From: a virus
Reading direction: 5' to 3' (one strand)
IMG/VR virus record: IMGVR_UViG_3300035665_000081
Span: 1 to 42,447 of that record
Length of the DNA stretch: 42,447 bases
The translations under genes were made by a program, and so were the position numbers. Below are positions 29,290 to 36,534 of the stretch, in pieces. Positions within the stretch are counted from its first letter, which is position 1. Every line of letters begins with the position of its first letter. The notes beneath the pieces were generated by a model. It worked only from the letters and a program-made list of their open reading frames with translations, ran no database searches and was not told the DNA's origin.

Positions 29290-31125
29290 ATGAACATTCT
29301 TCAGGGGATCGAGCACCTGCACACGCTCGACGGCGCCGACTTTGTGGCGTTTGACGTGGAGACCACTGGGCTCCAGCCAAAATTTGGTGGTTTACGGTTG
29401 CTGCAGCTGGCCACCAGCGATCAACCGCCCGTCGTACTGGACTGTTGGCAGCTCAGTGATGAAGACTGGATCACACTGGAAAACTTCTTCACCAAAGAGC
29501 GGACTTGGCTGGCGCACAATGCGGTTTTTGATCTGGGCTGGCTCCAGGAGCATGAGATTTACCCGGAAGGGCAGGTGCTCTGTTCAATGCTGGCTAGCCG
29601 GATCCTGACCAATGGCTTGGCCAACGTGAAGAACGGGCTCCAGCACGTGGTCCGGCGGTATCTGGGCTACGAAATTTCCAAGGAGGAACAGCGCAGTGAC
29701 TGGTCGGCGGATGTGTCGGCGAGCCAACTGGAATATGCGGCGAAGGATGTGGTGGTATTGACGGAGTTATGGGAGCCGATCATGCAGCGGATGACAGCTG
29801 CGTCGCCGCCGTTGGTGCCGGCTTGGCACTTGGAGTGCAAGGCGTTGCCGGCGATGGCGCAGCTTTGGCGCACCGGGCTTCCTTTCGACAAGGAGTCCGT
29901 ACAACAGCTGATCGAGGACCTCGACATTGAGCACAACGAGGTTGGTGCCAAGTTCATCGAAGACTTTGATGTGGCGCTGCCGGAGCACGCCAAGCTGCAT
30001 CGCGGGCTCGACGGCAACATCCTGTACCAAACAAAGCCTGGGGCGAAAGGTAAGAAAACTGATCCTGATGTTTTTAACCTAAATAGTCCGGTGCAGTTGC
30101 TGGCGAAGTTCACCGCGTTGTTGGGTGAGGCGCCTGTGGATATGAAGACGGGGAAGAAAAGTGCGAGTAAGTCTGCGCTCCAGGAATACATCGGGGAGCA
30201 CAAACTTATTGCGGATTATTTGCGGTGGAAACGTGTAGAGAAGCGGCGGCAAATGGCGGAGACTTTGTTAAAGAATTTGTCGGATGATGGTTTTATTCGC
30301 GCCAGTTATCTGCAGATGGGGGCTGACACCGGCAGGATGAGTTGCATGAGTCCCAATCTGCAACAAGTGCCGCGGGACGTGCGTTTTCGGGCTTGCGTGC
30401 AGGCACCAACTGGTTGGCGACTGGTTGTAGCGGACTATGGACAGATGGAGTTGCGGCTGGCGGCGGCAGAAGCTCAAGATCCTCTTATGACTCAGGTGTT
30501 CCAGCAGGGGAAAGACCTGCATACGATTACAGCGACGCAGATTTACGGGGTCAAGGAAGAAGATGTTACAAAAGAGCAGCGGCAAGTTAGTAAATCAGCC
30601 AACTTCGGTTTGTTATACGGAAGCGGTGCAAAAGGGCTCAGAAATTATGCAGCAGCGATGGGAATCCAGATGGATCTTGATGAGGCTGCGACGGTGCGGG
30701 AAAAGTTCCACGCTGCATATGAAGGCATCGCCAAATGGCAGCGGGACAATGCTCGCGCTGTTGATGCGTCTGCGGAAGATCCACCTCACATCCGCATACG
30801 CATCTCGGGCTTGCGGCGGTTTCTACCGGGCGAGAACAATAAACTTACGACCCGTTGCAACACCCCAATCCAGGGAGCTGGTGCCGCCGTCCTCAAACTT
30901 ACGCTCGGCAAACTGTGGCCGTTCCTTAAAGCAGACGGAAAAGAGCGGGTGCGCTTGGCCGGCGTGGTGCATGACGAGATCATCCTGCTCGTGAAAGAAG
31001 AACACGCCGACGTTTGGGCCGCTCAGCTCCAGGCAATCATGGAAGAAGCTGAAGCTAAGTGGCTTGGCGATATTCCACCGCTGGCCGAGGCTAAGGTCGG
31101 GTTGAGCTGGGACCAGGCAAAGTGA
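29290..31125 (+). CDS. DNA polymerase I (family A) with 3'-5' exonuclease
   Basis: This 611-residue replicative enzyme has a DEDD proofreading domain: FDVETTGL with D22/E24, HNAVFD with N77/D81, and YAAKDVVVL with D153. In the polymerase domain, GADTGRMSCMSPNLQQVPRD precedes motif A ADYGQMELR (D382), motif B RQVSKSANFGLLYG (R431, K435, F439), and motif C VVHDEI (D562). Phe at the position equivalent to E. coli F762 is the common form. No 5'-3' exonuclease domain is present, as usual in phages. It lies at the end of the replication group and is followed by an overlapping small gene. Confidence 0.95.
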   Translation: MNILQGIEHLHTLDGADFVAFDVETTGLQPKFGGLRLLQLATSDQPPVVLDCWQLSDEDWITLENFFTKERTWLAHNAVFDLGWLQEHEIYPEGQVLCSMLASRILTNGLANVKNGLQHVVRRYLGYEISKEEQRSDWSADVSASQLEYAAKDVVVLTELWEPIMQRMTAASPPLVPAWHLECKALPAMAQLWRTGLPFDKESVQQLIEDLDIEHNEVGAKFIEDFDVALPEHAKLHRGLDGNILYQTKPGAKGKKTDPDVFNLNSPVQLLAKFTALLGEAPVDMKTGKKSASKSALQEYIGEHKLIADYLRWKRVEKRRQMAETLLKNLSDDGFIRASYLQMGADTGRMSCMSPNLQQVPRDVRFRACVQAPTGWRLVVADYGQMELRLAAAEAQDPLMTQVFQQGKDLHTITATQIYGVKEEDVTKEQRQVSKSANFGLLYGSGAKGLRNYAAAMGIQMDLDEAATVREKFHAAYEGIAKWQRDNARAVDASAEDPPHIRIRISGLRRFLPGENNKLTTRCNTPIQGAGAAVLKLTLGKLWPFLKADGKERVRLAGVVHDEIILLVKEEHADVWAAQLQAIMEEAEAKWLGDIPPLAEAKVGLSWDQAK

Positions 31126-31292
31126 TCCAGGAGGACTTCGAGTATCGGGTCAGGATGTATGCACTCCATGGCCCGATGCACGATGTTTATGTGGTGGCGC
31201 CGGATGCGTTCCAGGCGCACCAGCAGGTCAGGCAGCAACACCCCGGCTGCCTGGTCCAATCCATCAAGCGAGTCTCAGAGTTAGACGCATGA
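31122..31292 (+). CDS. Small hypothetical protein overlapping the polymerase stop
   Basis: From GTG 31122 (GTGA overlap with the polymerase TGA) the product is 56 residues: MIQEDFEYRVRMYALHGPMH then DVYVVAPDAFQAHQQVRQQH, ending VQSIKRVSELDA. A strand, then helix, then strand pattern (VYVVAPDAFQAHQQVRQQHP) suggests a small alpha-beta fold. It is coupled to the polymerase gene and overlaps the next ATG by four bases. Confidence 0.6.
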   Translation: MIQEDFEYRVRMYALHGPMHDVYVVAPDAFQAHQQVRQQHPGCLVQSIKRVSELDA

Positions 31293-31498
31293 GTCCAGCC
31301 CGCACAGGAAGGGAACTTGTGATGGAGTGGCTCCAGCGGGAGATACGGCTGGCGAAGACGGCGGATTTGCACAGAATGGCTGCGTTTTTGGAGTGGGCGC
31401 GGCAAATTCGGCAGGGGTGTGCCAAGCAGAGGGGTGGGGCGAGACGGGCGCAGTCCAATGCGTGGCGGAAAAAAGTGGATGAGGATATTCGGTGGTAG
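31289..31498 (+). CDS. Small basic helical protein
   Basis: This 69-residue protein reads MSPARTGRELVMEWLQREIR and is helical with a basic C-terminus (AKQRGGARRAQSNAWRKK). Its stop TAG overlaps the start of the palindrome before the ribbon-helix-helix gene. No family is recognised; a DNA- or RNA-binding role is possible. Confidence 0.55.
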   Translation: MSPARTGRELVMEWLQREIRLAKTADLHRMAAFLEWARQIRQGCAKQRGGARRAQSNAWRKKVDEDIRW

Positions 31499-31540
31499 GT
31501 CTAGTGTGTCTCATTGTGCTATTGTGTATGAGACTAGACC
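31498..31540. promoter_or_regulatory. Palindromic operator-like element before the ribbon-helix-helix gene
   Basis: GGTCTAG...TCTCAT (31498-31514) is mirrored by ATGAGACTAGACC (31528-31540), with a 4-base insertion in the left arm. The ATG of the next gene is only eight bases after it. Such a position fits self-repression by a ribbon-helix-helix protein. The same TCTAG then TGTGTCTC string occurs at 13.9 kb before another plus-strand gene. Confidence 0.6.
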
Positions 31541-31547
31541 ACGTACC

Positions 31548-31823
31548 ATGCCGCTGAAGCACGGATCGAAGCTGTATTGCCAGTTGCTGCTGGACCCGCA
31601 TCGGTACAAGCTGGCGGAAAATCTTGCGGCTGGGGAAGGTAAAAAGGTGACGGCGTTGCTGCGGGATATGGTTTATACGGCGCTCGAAAAAGCTCTGCCA
31701 GCCTCGGAATACAAGGCGGCGGAGGCTGCGGATGAAGCCTTGTGGCGTGAGTCGGTGAAAAAGCGGGTAGAGGGCAGGATGCGCTCCAGGCAAGAACAAC
31801 CGAAAGCAGGACCGGACGCATAA
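31548..31823 (+). CDS. Ribbon-helix-helix-like regulator
   Basis: The 91-residue product starts MPLKHGSKLYCQLLLDPHRY and has KLAENLAAGEGKKVTALLRD followed by MVYTALEKALP. A short N-terminal beta segment (SKLYCQLLLD) followed by two helices with KVTALLRDMVYTALEK fits the ribbon-helix-helix fold. The rest is charged and helical, ending basic. ATG 31548 was chosen because upstream codons in the frame lie in the operator region. It may repress its own operon and others carrying the shared motif (inference). Confidence 0.65.
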   Translation: MPLKHGSKLYCQLLLDPHRYKLAENLAAGEGKKVTALLRDMVYTALEKALPASEYKAAEAADEALWRESVKKRVEGRMRSRQEQPKAGPDA

Positions 31824-31858
31824 GACTCAGTTAGATGTCTTCATAGTCTGGTCCGATG

Positions 31859-31882
31859 GTGTAGGATCTACTAGACTTACAC
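31859..31882. promoter_or_regulatory. Second palindrome between regulator and next gene
   Basis: GTGTA (31859) and TACAC (31878) are inverted arms around a 14-base core containing CTACTAGAC. The element lies about 20 bases before ATG 31902. It shares CTAGAC with the operator at 31498-31540, which suggests the same protein could bind both. Confidence 0.4.
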
Positions 31883-31901
31883 AGTAATTCAATTACAACA
31901 G

Positions 31902-32117
31902 ATGACTCGGTATGTGGTTATGGCCGGGGATCGCTGGGTCACAGCGGTCTACGGACCAGGGAATGGAATCGGTTTTACGGCGACTAAGGAGGATGCCTCC
32001 AGCTGGGTCACGTACGAGCGTGCTGTCGAAGCGGCGCGAGTTGTTGCTGACCGCACTAACAGCTTTGTTGCTGTTCATAGCATTGAAGAACCCAACTACC
32101 CCAAGTCATGGAAATAG
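31902..32117 (+). CDS. Small hypothetical protein
   Basis: The 71-residue product is MTRYVVMAGDRWVTAVYGPG then FTATKEDASSWVTYERAVEA, ending PNYPKSWK. The pattern, a strand-rich N-terminus with YVV and a helix with TYERAVEAARVVADRT, suggests a small mixed alpha-beta protein. It overlaps the next gene by 10 bases. No family is recognised. Confidence 0.6.
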   Translation: MTRYVVMAGDRWVTAVYGPGNGIGFTATKEDASSWVTYERAVEAARVVADRTNSFVAVHSIEEPNYPKSWK

Positions 32118-32377
32118 TGCCGGCGCAGGGAAAACTTCGGCAATACGAGTTAACGATTTGGTTGCCCGGTAAGGGTGCCAAGCGGGATCTGGTGAAGGGG
32201 TTGTCGCTGAATCATGCGATTCAGGTGGCAAGGAATCTTTACCCGAATTGCATGGTGGAGGTGCCGCCTGAGGCGGCGCCGAAGCCTAGGCTGGCGCGGT
32301 CACATGCTGGTCCCAAGGAAGGACGGAACCGGCGACTCAAACTCGTGGAGAAAAAGCAGAATGAGCACACCAGCTGA
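32108..32377 (+). CDS. Small basic hypothetical protein
   Basis: The 89-residue product contains KLRQYELTIWLPGKGAKRDL, LNHAIQVARNLYPNCMVEVP and a basic tail (RSHAGPKEGRNRRLKLVEKK). The first part resembles small beta-alpha-beta domains. It overlaps both neighbours (10 and 17 bases), so translation is probably coupled. No family is recognised. Confidence 0.6.
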   Translation: MEIVPAQGKLRQYELTIWLPGKGAKRDLVKGLSLNHAIQVARNLYPNCMVEVPPEAAPKPRLARSHAGPKEGRNRRLKLVEKKQNEHTS

Positions 32378-32543
32378 TTGGGCGACGGAAGCCTGGGCGC
32401 GGGTTTGCGTGGATGATGCGCGGACTCGTTTCCTGGACAGGTTATATGTACAAGATGGCCGGGACAGTTCCGATCATCCGCTCCATTCGCTGTACACCGG
32501 CTTGTACCAGCAGTACATCGAGCAGTTGGAGAAGGGCGACTAG
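32361..32543 (+). CDS. Small hypothetical protein at the end of the early operon
   Basis: This 60-residue helical protein reads MSTPADWATEAWARVCVDDA then RTRFLDRLYVQDGRD and ends YIEQLEKGD. Upstream in-frame codons overlap the previous gene, so ATG 32361 is used. It is the last plus-strand gene of this block; it converges with the minus-strand gene ending at 32540, overlapping it by four bases. A perfect palindrome GGTCTAGACC lies at 32554-32563, inside the convergent gene. Confidence 0.55.
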   Translation: MSTPADWATEAWARVCVDDARTRFLDRLYVQDGRDSSDHPLHSLYTGLYQQYIEQLEKGD

Positions 32544-32761
32544 GCCGAGTCGCGGTCTAGACCAAATTGCCCGGTAAGGTTATCTGCGGCTTCGCGGATT
32601 GCCCACCGGGCTTTTGTTTGCTCCAGCTGGTGGAGCGTGTTCAGGATGAGGGCGGCTTCGAGGAGGCCACGGTAATCGCCGGAGTTGAAGCGGTCGATCA
32701 GCCACTGGTCGGTGGCGGCCTTGTGGAAGCAGGATTCGGTGGTGTGTTCGATGGGGCGCAT
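32540..32761 (-). CDS. Conserved cyanophage-type small protein
   Basis: The 73-residue product starts MRPIEHTTESCFHKAATDQW and contains LLEAALILNTLHQLEQTKAR and WAIREAADNLTGQ. I recognise this helical pattern from small conserved proteins in cyanophages near lysis genes. ATG 32761 is preferred because AGGTGA lies just before it; a GTG at 32767 would overlap the endolysin stop. It converges with the plus-strand early operon. Confidence 0.65.
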   Translation of the reverse strand: MRPIEHTTESCFHKAATDQWLIDRFNSGDYRGLLEAALILNTLHQLEQTKARWAIREAADNLTGQFGLDRDSA

Positions 32762-32763
32762 GG

Positions 32764-33891
32764 TCACCTAGGGCGAACTTTAAGGAACCAGCCGGTATCG
32801 TCACCCTCAATTAGCCAACGAGGCAGCCAGTTTTTGCGGGAGTAGGCGACGCCCGCGCCGCCCTTGTGGCTGACGTAGCCACCGTTGACGAGGTTGGCCT
32901 CGCCGTAGGGGTCATTGTGGATGAAGTGGGTAGGCGTGAAGCCGACCACCACGCTCCAGTGGCCGGTGCCGGATGGGTTGCTCACGGGGCCTTTGTGAAG
33001 CCAGCCGACTGGAGTGGGATAACCACTGTTAATCTCGTTCTCCAGCTCTTCGACTGTGCCGTCCATCTCGAAGGTGGCGGTTAGTCCCAGTGCTTTGAAG
33101 GCAGCGATTTGGGCTTTGGGGTCGGTGGTATCACCGAAACGGGCGCGGAGTTTGTTGTATTCGTAGTCGCCCGAGATCTTGCCGTAATAGCGGGCCACCA
33201 TCGCGCAGCTGGAGCTGAAACACTGCCGGTAGCCGGTGGCGCCGTCGTCGGGTCCCAGCTGATACTCGTATGCAACCTTTAGGATTTTTTCTTTTGGCTT
33301 GACGAGAGGTTTAGCTCCCGCGTGCTGGGTCATCAGCTCAATCAACTTGCCGGCATAGTTGGGGTCGGTTGCGTAACCTTCTTTCACGAGCCATTGGGCG
33401 GCTTCTTCGCGGGTGCTGGCGTTGTTGCAGCCTTTGTAGATTTTGAAGTCTTTGTACCAGTGGTCAACGAGGTAGATGACGCAGGACAGTAAATCGGGGA
33501 AGTCGATGAAGCTGTCGGTGATCGTGACCCACTGGTTGTTGATGAATTCTTGGGTTTTGGTGTCGCTGCCCGAGCCCTTGAGGCCGAAGAAATTGTTGCG
33601 GCCGGAAACGAGTTTGCCGTAGGCGGATTCCAGTGCCCATTGGGCGGCAACAAGTTCGGGGAATTTGGCGCCGGCGACGCGGGCGGCTTCAAGGATGCCT
33701 TCCCAGGTATTGGGGAAGCTGCTTTGTTTGCCGGCGACGCTCCAGGTCTTGAACCAGCCTTGGTCGCGGCCAAGAATATGGGGGTTGGCCTTGTTGATCA
33801 GTTGTTCCAGTTCGGTGATGGCCGCCATCTGGTGAGGGAGGGCCTTGTAGTACCGGAACAAATCGCCTAGGCGGATCTTGTTGGTTGCCAT
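32764..33891 (-). CDS. Two-domain endolysin (glucosaminidase + C39-like peptidase)
   Basis: The 375-residue protein looks like a cell wall hydrolase with two catalytic domains. The N-terminal half (about 30-190) is a GH73-type glucosaminidase: VAAQWALESAYGK with likely catalytic Glu88, SGRNNFFGLKG, and a C-terminal WYKDFKIYKG. The second half (about 205-375) resembles a C39-type cysteine peptidase: RQCFSSSCAMVARYYG (likely Cys224), GTGHWSVVVGF with His311, and IHNDPYGEAN with Asp327. No signal peptide is visible, so it likely needs a holin. Candidates lie just upstream. Confidence 0.85.
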   Translation of the reverse strand: MATNKIRLGDLFRYYKALPHQMAAITELEQLINKANPHILGRDQGWFKTWSVAGKQSSFPNTWEGILEAARVAGAKFPELVAAQWALESAYGKLVSGRNNFFGLKGSGSDTKTQEFINNQWVTITDSFIDFPDLLSCVIYLVDHWYKDFKIYKGCNNASTREEAAQWLVKEGYATDPNYAGKLIELMTQHAGAKPLVKPKEKILKVAYEYQLGPDDGATGYRQCFSSSCAMVARYYGKISGDYEYNKLRARFGDTTDPKAQIAAFKALGLTATFEMDGTVEELENEINSGYPTPVGWLHKGPVSNPSGTGHWSVVVGFTPTHFIHNDPYGEANLVNGGYVSHKGGAGVAYSRKNWLPRWLIEGDDTGWFLKVRPR

Positions 33892-33910
33892 GACAAGGCC
33901 CTCTTCAGTG

Positions 33911-34051
33911 TCAGCGGCGCTTGGGGAACATCAGGCGAAGTGCCTGGAGCCCCAACTGGATCCAGCTATTGGATTTGAGCTTGCTCATGCCGATCAGTTC
34001 GCTGCCGGCGGCAACGATGATGGCGGCGACAGCAATGGTCTTGTCGTCCAT
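33911..34051 (-). CDS. Small membrane protein, possible holin
   Basis: This 46-residue protein, MDDKTIAVAAIIVAAGSELI onward, has one hydrophobic segment (IAVAAIIVAAGSELIGM) followed by a short basic tail (MFPKRR). Its place directly before the endolysin gene in the same direction suggests a holin or anti-holin. Similar small membrane peptides with this IxxxSELIGM-like pattern occur in cyanophages (from memory). Confidence 0.55.
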   Translation of the reverse strand: MDDKTIAVAAIIVAAGSELIGMSKLKSNSWIQLGLQALRLMFPKRR

Positions 34052-34121
34052 GAGAAATCAGTAGTTCCAATGAAGTTTAGCTGTAGTAGACAAGAGCGCC
34101 AGAGCACGTAATAGTTTCTAC

Positions 34122-34140
34122 GGCTACCGTTCGGGTAGCC
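34122..34140. promoter_or_regulatory. Hairpin just upstream of the HNH gene
   Basis: GGCTACC, loop GTTCG and GGTAGCC form a perfect 7-bp stem ten bases before the HNH start codon. It has no T-run. It may control translation of the HNH gene. The 34052-34121 stretch holds no convincing gene. Confidence 0.45.
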
Positions 34141-34150
34141 ACTGCCGGGT

Positions 34151-34471
34151 ATGGACCATCGCATTGAAGATGGCGAATACTTAAACAAAAAAGAGGCAAA
34201 GTTAAGGTTTAGGCAATCAATCCTGAGCGATTGGGATAACTGCTGCGCATATTGCGGGGATGACCTGGGGCGTGCCGCCACGCTGGATCACGTTCACCCA
34301 AAAATGAAGGGTGGTTTAACGCACCAGCAGAATTTGGTGGCGTGCTGTTTTGCCTGCAACATTGCTAAGTCGTCGGAGGATTGGATTGAGTGGTACAGGC
34401 GCCAGCCGTTTTGGACGGAGGAGCGGGAGGACCAGATTATTTATTGGGTTACTGGGGGTCTTGTGGCTTAG
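34151..34471 (+). CDS. HNH endonuclease, opposite strand
   Basis: This 106-residue protein contains the HNH core: CAYCGDDLG with C32/C35, ATLDHVHPKMKGG with D46-H47 (catalytic His), HQQNLVACCFACNIAK with N61 and C66/C69, and N70. It is the zinc-supported one-domain type. HNH proteins in phages are either free-standing homing endonucleases or packaging aids; being isolated, on the opposite strand and away from terL favours a mobile homing gene (inference). It overlaps the 3' end of the 61-residue gene on the other strand by 23 bases. Confidence 0.88.
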   Translation: MDHRIEDGEYLNKKEAKLRFRQSILSDWDNCCAYCGDDLGRAATLDHVHPKMKGGLTHQQNLVACCFACNIAKSSEDWIEWYRRQPFWTEEREDQIIYWVTGGLVA

Positions 34472-34634
34472 GGTCCCAGCCCATGCCTTCGAGGTACATC
34501 ATGGCGATGTAGTGGTCTTCGGCGTAGCGGCAGATGCTGTCTTTGCAGGCGCGGTAGTAGATGTCGCCGCGTTCGTTCATCAACTGTTCCAGGCGGTAGC
34601 CGTCGCCGTGGTCAGTGGTATGTACGACGGCCAT
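34449..34634 (-). CDS. Small conserved phage protein
   Basis: The 61-residue product begins MAVVHTTDHGDGYRLEQLMN and contains GDIYYRACKDSICRYAEDHY and IAMMYLEGMGWDP. I recall similar proteins in cyanophages; the YRACKDxxCRYAEDHYIA stretch is distinctive. It overlaps the TM protein start at 34634 by one base, and its end overlaps the HNH gene on the other strand. Confidence 0.65.
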   Translation of the reverse strand: MAVVHTTDHGDGYRLEQLMNERGDIYYRACKDSICRYAEDHYIAMMYLEGMGWDPKPQDPQ

Positions 34635-34876
34635 TAGCGGCGTAACTCTAGTTTGATAATACGAACGTCGTGATCTTTAACAGTGTCTTCTAGTTCACCA
34701 ACGCGGGTTTTGAACTGTTCTTGGTTTTGGATAACGCGTTCCAGCTGGGATGGGACGGTGTAGACCAGATAGCCGATGCCGGTGATGGCGCCACCGGCGA
34801 GAAGTACGACGAGACCAGCGGCGGCTTCTTGCTTTACGCCCCGCCAAAAACTAGTGTCAGACGGGGTTTGGCTCAC
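34634..34876 (-). CDS. Membrane-anchored coiled-coil protein, possible holin/spanin
   Basis: The 80-residue product has an N-terminal membrane segment (AGLVVLLAGGAITGIGYLVY at about 20-39) and a C-terminal coiled coil (LERVIQNQEQFKTRVGELED, then TVKDHDVRIIKLELRR). The layout, one membrane segment then a heptad region, fits small phage lysis proteins such as holins or i-spanin-like proteins. It sits upstream of the endolysin. Which lysis role it takes cannot be decided from sequence. Confidence 0.6.
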   Translation of the reverse strand: MSQTPSDTSFWRGVKQEAAAGLVVLLAGGAITGIGYLVYTVPSQLERVIQNQEQFKTRVGELEDTVKDHDVRIIKLELRR

Positions 34877-34916
34877 CGCAGGGAAATGCTCTACCTATAT
34901 TTTATGCGCTGGTCCA

Positions 34917-35054
34917 CTACCCCTTACCTTGCCCGCGCATCTTTTTCCTGCCGTGATTTGGCAGGCTGTGTTGTCCTTGGCCTTGCCGAGTGCGCTTTGG
35001 CTTGCCAGCTTTGTGTTCGACGCGGGCAGTTCCAGTCTTTGACTTAACAGCCAT
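34917..35054 (-). CDS. Tiny basic conserved protein (45 residues)
   Basis: The frame reads MAVKSKTGTARVEHKAGKPK and continues RTRQGQGQHSLPNHGRKKMR, ending GQGKG. The pattern KSKTGTARVEH...KxxRxGQG recurs as a small conserved protein in cyanophages (from memory), normally beside tail or lysis genes. It is about one third Lys/Arg. It lies between the fibre genes and the lysis genes. Confidence 0.7.
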   Translation of the reverse strand: MAVKSKTGTARVEHKAGKPKRTRQGQGQHSLPNHGRKKMRGQGKG

Positions 35055-35085
35055 TGTTTAAAGGGGGAGAGCGCCAGTCTATGGG

Positions 35086-36486
35086 TTACACAATCACCCA
35101 GCTAGCTCCAGAAGGCACCGTGACAGTGGCGCCGTTTGCGATGGTGATAGGACCGACGCTCATGCCGTTGAAGTTGGTGGATAGCGTGTAGTTGGCGCTG
35201 ATCGTGTTGGCGGTTTCGACAATGGCGCCAGCTGCGCCAGCCTGGGCGCCGTTGGTAATGCCGTAGCCCGAAAGGGTCGTGGGCTTGCTGGTGATTGAGC
35301 TGAACGCCGGGGCAATCGTGGCCGTCGAAGCTGCAGTGATCCGCCCCTTGGCGTCCACAGTCAGCACCGGTGCAACTGTTGCCGAGCCGTAGCTGTTTGC
35401 CGTGACGCCGCTGTTGGCAAGCGTCAGAGCGATGGAGGCGTTGGCCGAACCATCAACAGAGCCTGAGCCCGTGGCATCGCCGGTGTAGCTCAGGGTGCGA
35501 GCAGTGCCCCAGCTGCTGGTGGTGATGTTGGCGCTTCCGTTGAAGCTGGTGCCATTGATCGTGCGGGCGGTTTGCAGCGTTGTAGCTGTGCTGGCGTTGC
35601 CAGTTAGGGCGGCGGTAACTGTTCCAGCAGTGAAGTTGCCGCTGGCGTCGCGGGCGACAATCGCGCTTGCGGTGTTGGCGCTGGTGGCTGTGGTGGCGCT
35701 GTTGCTGACTTTGCCGGCCGTGCTGATTGTCGCCAACTTCGTGTCGGCAATAGCGGCAGAGGCGTTGATGTCGCCGTTGACGATCGTGCCATCAGCAATC
35801 ATCGTGCTGGTGACGCTGCCGGTGTCGCCAGTGGTGATGATGGTGCCGCTGACGTCAGGCGCAGTCAAAGTGCGCGAGGCGGTAAGCGTTCCAGGGATAA
35901 TCTCGACGTTTAGTGAGGTGGTGCCGCCGGCGCGACCGCGCAGCAGGATGCCGTCTTGTGTAGCCGCCCGACGGAAGATCTGGCCGGTGGCGTTGGTAAA
36001 GGTGTTAGCGCCAGTGAAAGCGTTGTTGCCGCTAAACATTGGTGCGTCGGTGATGCCGTAGCCGCTAACTGTCGTTGGCTTGCTGGCGATGTTGGTGAAG
36101 GTGTAGCCGGTGCAGTTGGTGAGCGTGCCGGAGGTGGGCGTGCCCAGCAGCGGAGTGACGAGGGTGGGGCTGGTGCTCAGCACGTTGCTGCCGGAGCCCG
36201 TGCTCGTGGTGACGCCCGTGCCGCCGTTGGCCACTGCCAAGGTGCCGGCTAGGGTGATCGCGCCGGTGGTGCCCGTGCTTGGGGTCAGGCCGGTGGTGCC
36301 GGCAGAAAAGCTGGTGACGCCGCCGGCGGTGCCGCCGATTTCGACAATCGAAGCGGTGCCGTTGTCTTTTTTGGTGTAGAGCTTACCGTCGAAGGTGTTG
36401 ACGGCGAGTTCGCCCAGCTGCAGGTCGCCGACGGCTGGAACCTTACTGGATACTGCGGATCGCTTGATCCTGATGACGTTTGGCAT
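35086..36486 (-). CDS. Tail fibre protein with Gly/Thr/Ser repeats
   Basis: The 466-residue product begins MPNVIRIKRSAVSSKVPAVG and has the anchor-like VGDLQLGELAVNTFDGKLYT near the N-terminus, a pattern common in fibre proteins of environmental phages. The middle is Thr/Ser/Ala/Gly-rich (VANGGTGVTT-type repeats, typical of trimeric beta-fibres). The last residues, PITIANGATVTVPSGASWVI, form a terminal module shared with the protein at 41036-41617. It is likely to recognise the host surface. Confidence 0.78.
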   Translation of the reverse strand: MPNVIRIKRSAVSSKVPAVGDLQLGELAVNTFDGKLYTKKDNGTASIVEIGGTAGGVTSFSAGTTGLTPSTGTTGAITLAGTLAVANGGTGVTTSTGSGSNVLSTSPTLVTPLLGTPTSGTLTNCTGYTFTNIASKPTTVSGYGITDAPMFSGNNAFTGANTFTNATGQIFRRAATQDGILLRGRAGGTTSLNVEIIPGTLTASRTLTAPDVSGTIITTGDTGSVTSTMIADGTIVNGDINASAAIADTKLATISTAGKVSNSATTATSANTASAIVARDASGNFTAGTVTAALTGNASTATTLQTARTINGTSFNGSANITTSSWGTARTLSYTGDATGSGSVDGSANASIALTLANSGVTANSYGSATVAPVLTVDAKGRITAASTATIAPAFSSITSKPTTLSGYGITNGAQAGAAGAIVETANTISANYTLSTNFNGMSVGPITIANGATVTVPSGASWVIV

Positions 36487-36502
36487 GTGCCTTCCCGGTA
36501 GT

Positions 36503-36514
36503 GCCTATATAGGC
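36503..36514. promoter_or_regulatory. Perfect palindrome GCCTATATAGGC upstream of the fibre gene
   Basis: A 12-base perfect palindrome with a TATATA centre lies 17 bases before ATG 36486 of the fibre gene, in the 48-base gap after the upstream fibre gene. It could be an RNA hairpin or a regulator site; no further support is seen. Confidence 0.35.
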
Positions 36515-36534
36515 GGGATCAACAGCGGAACGGC

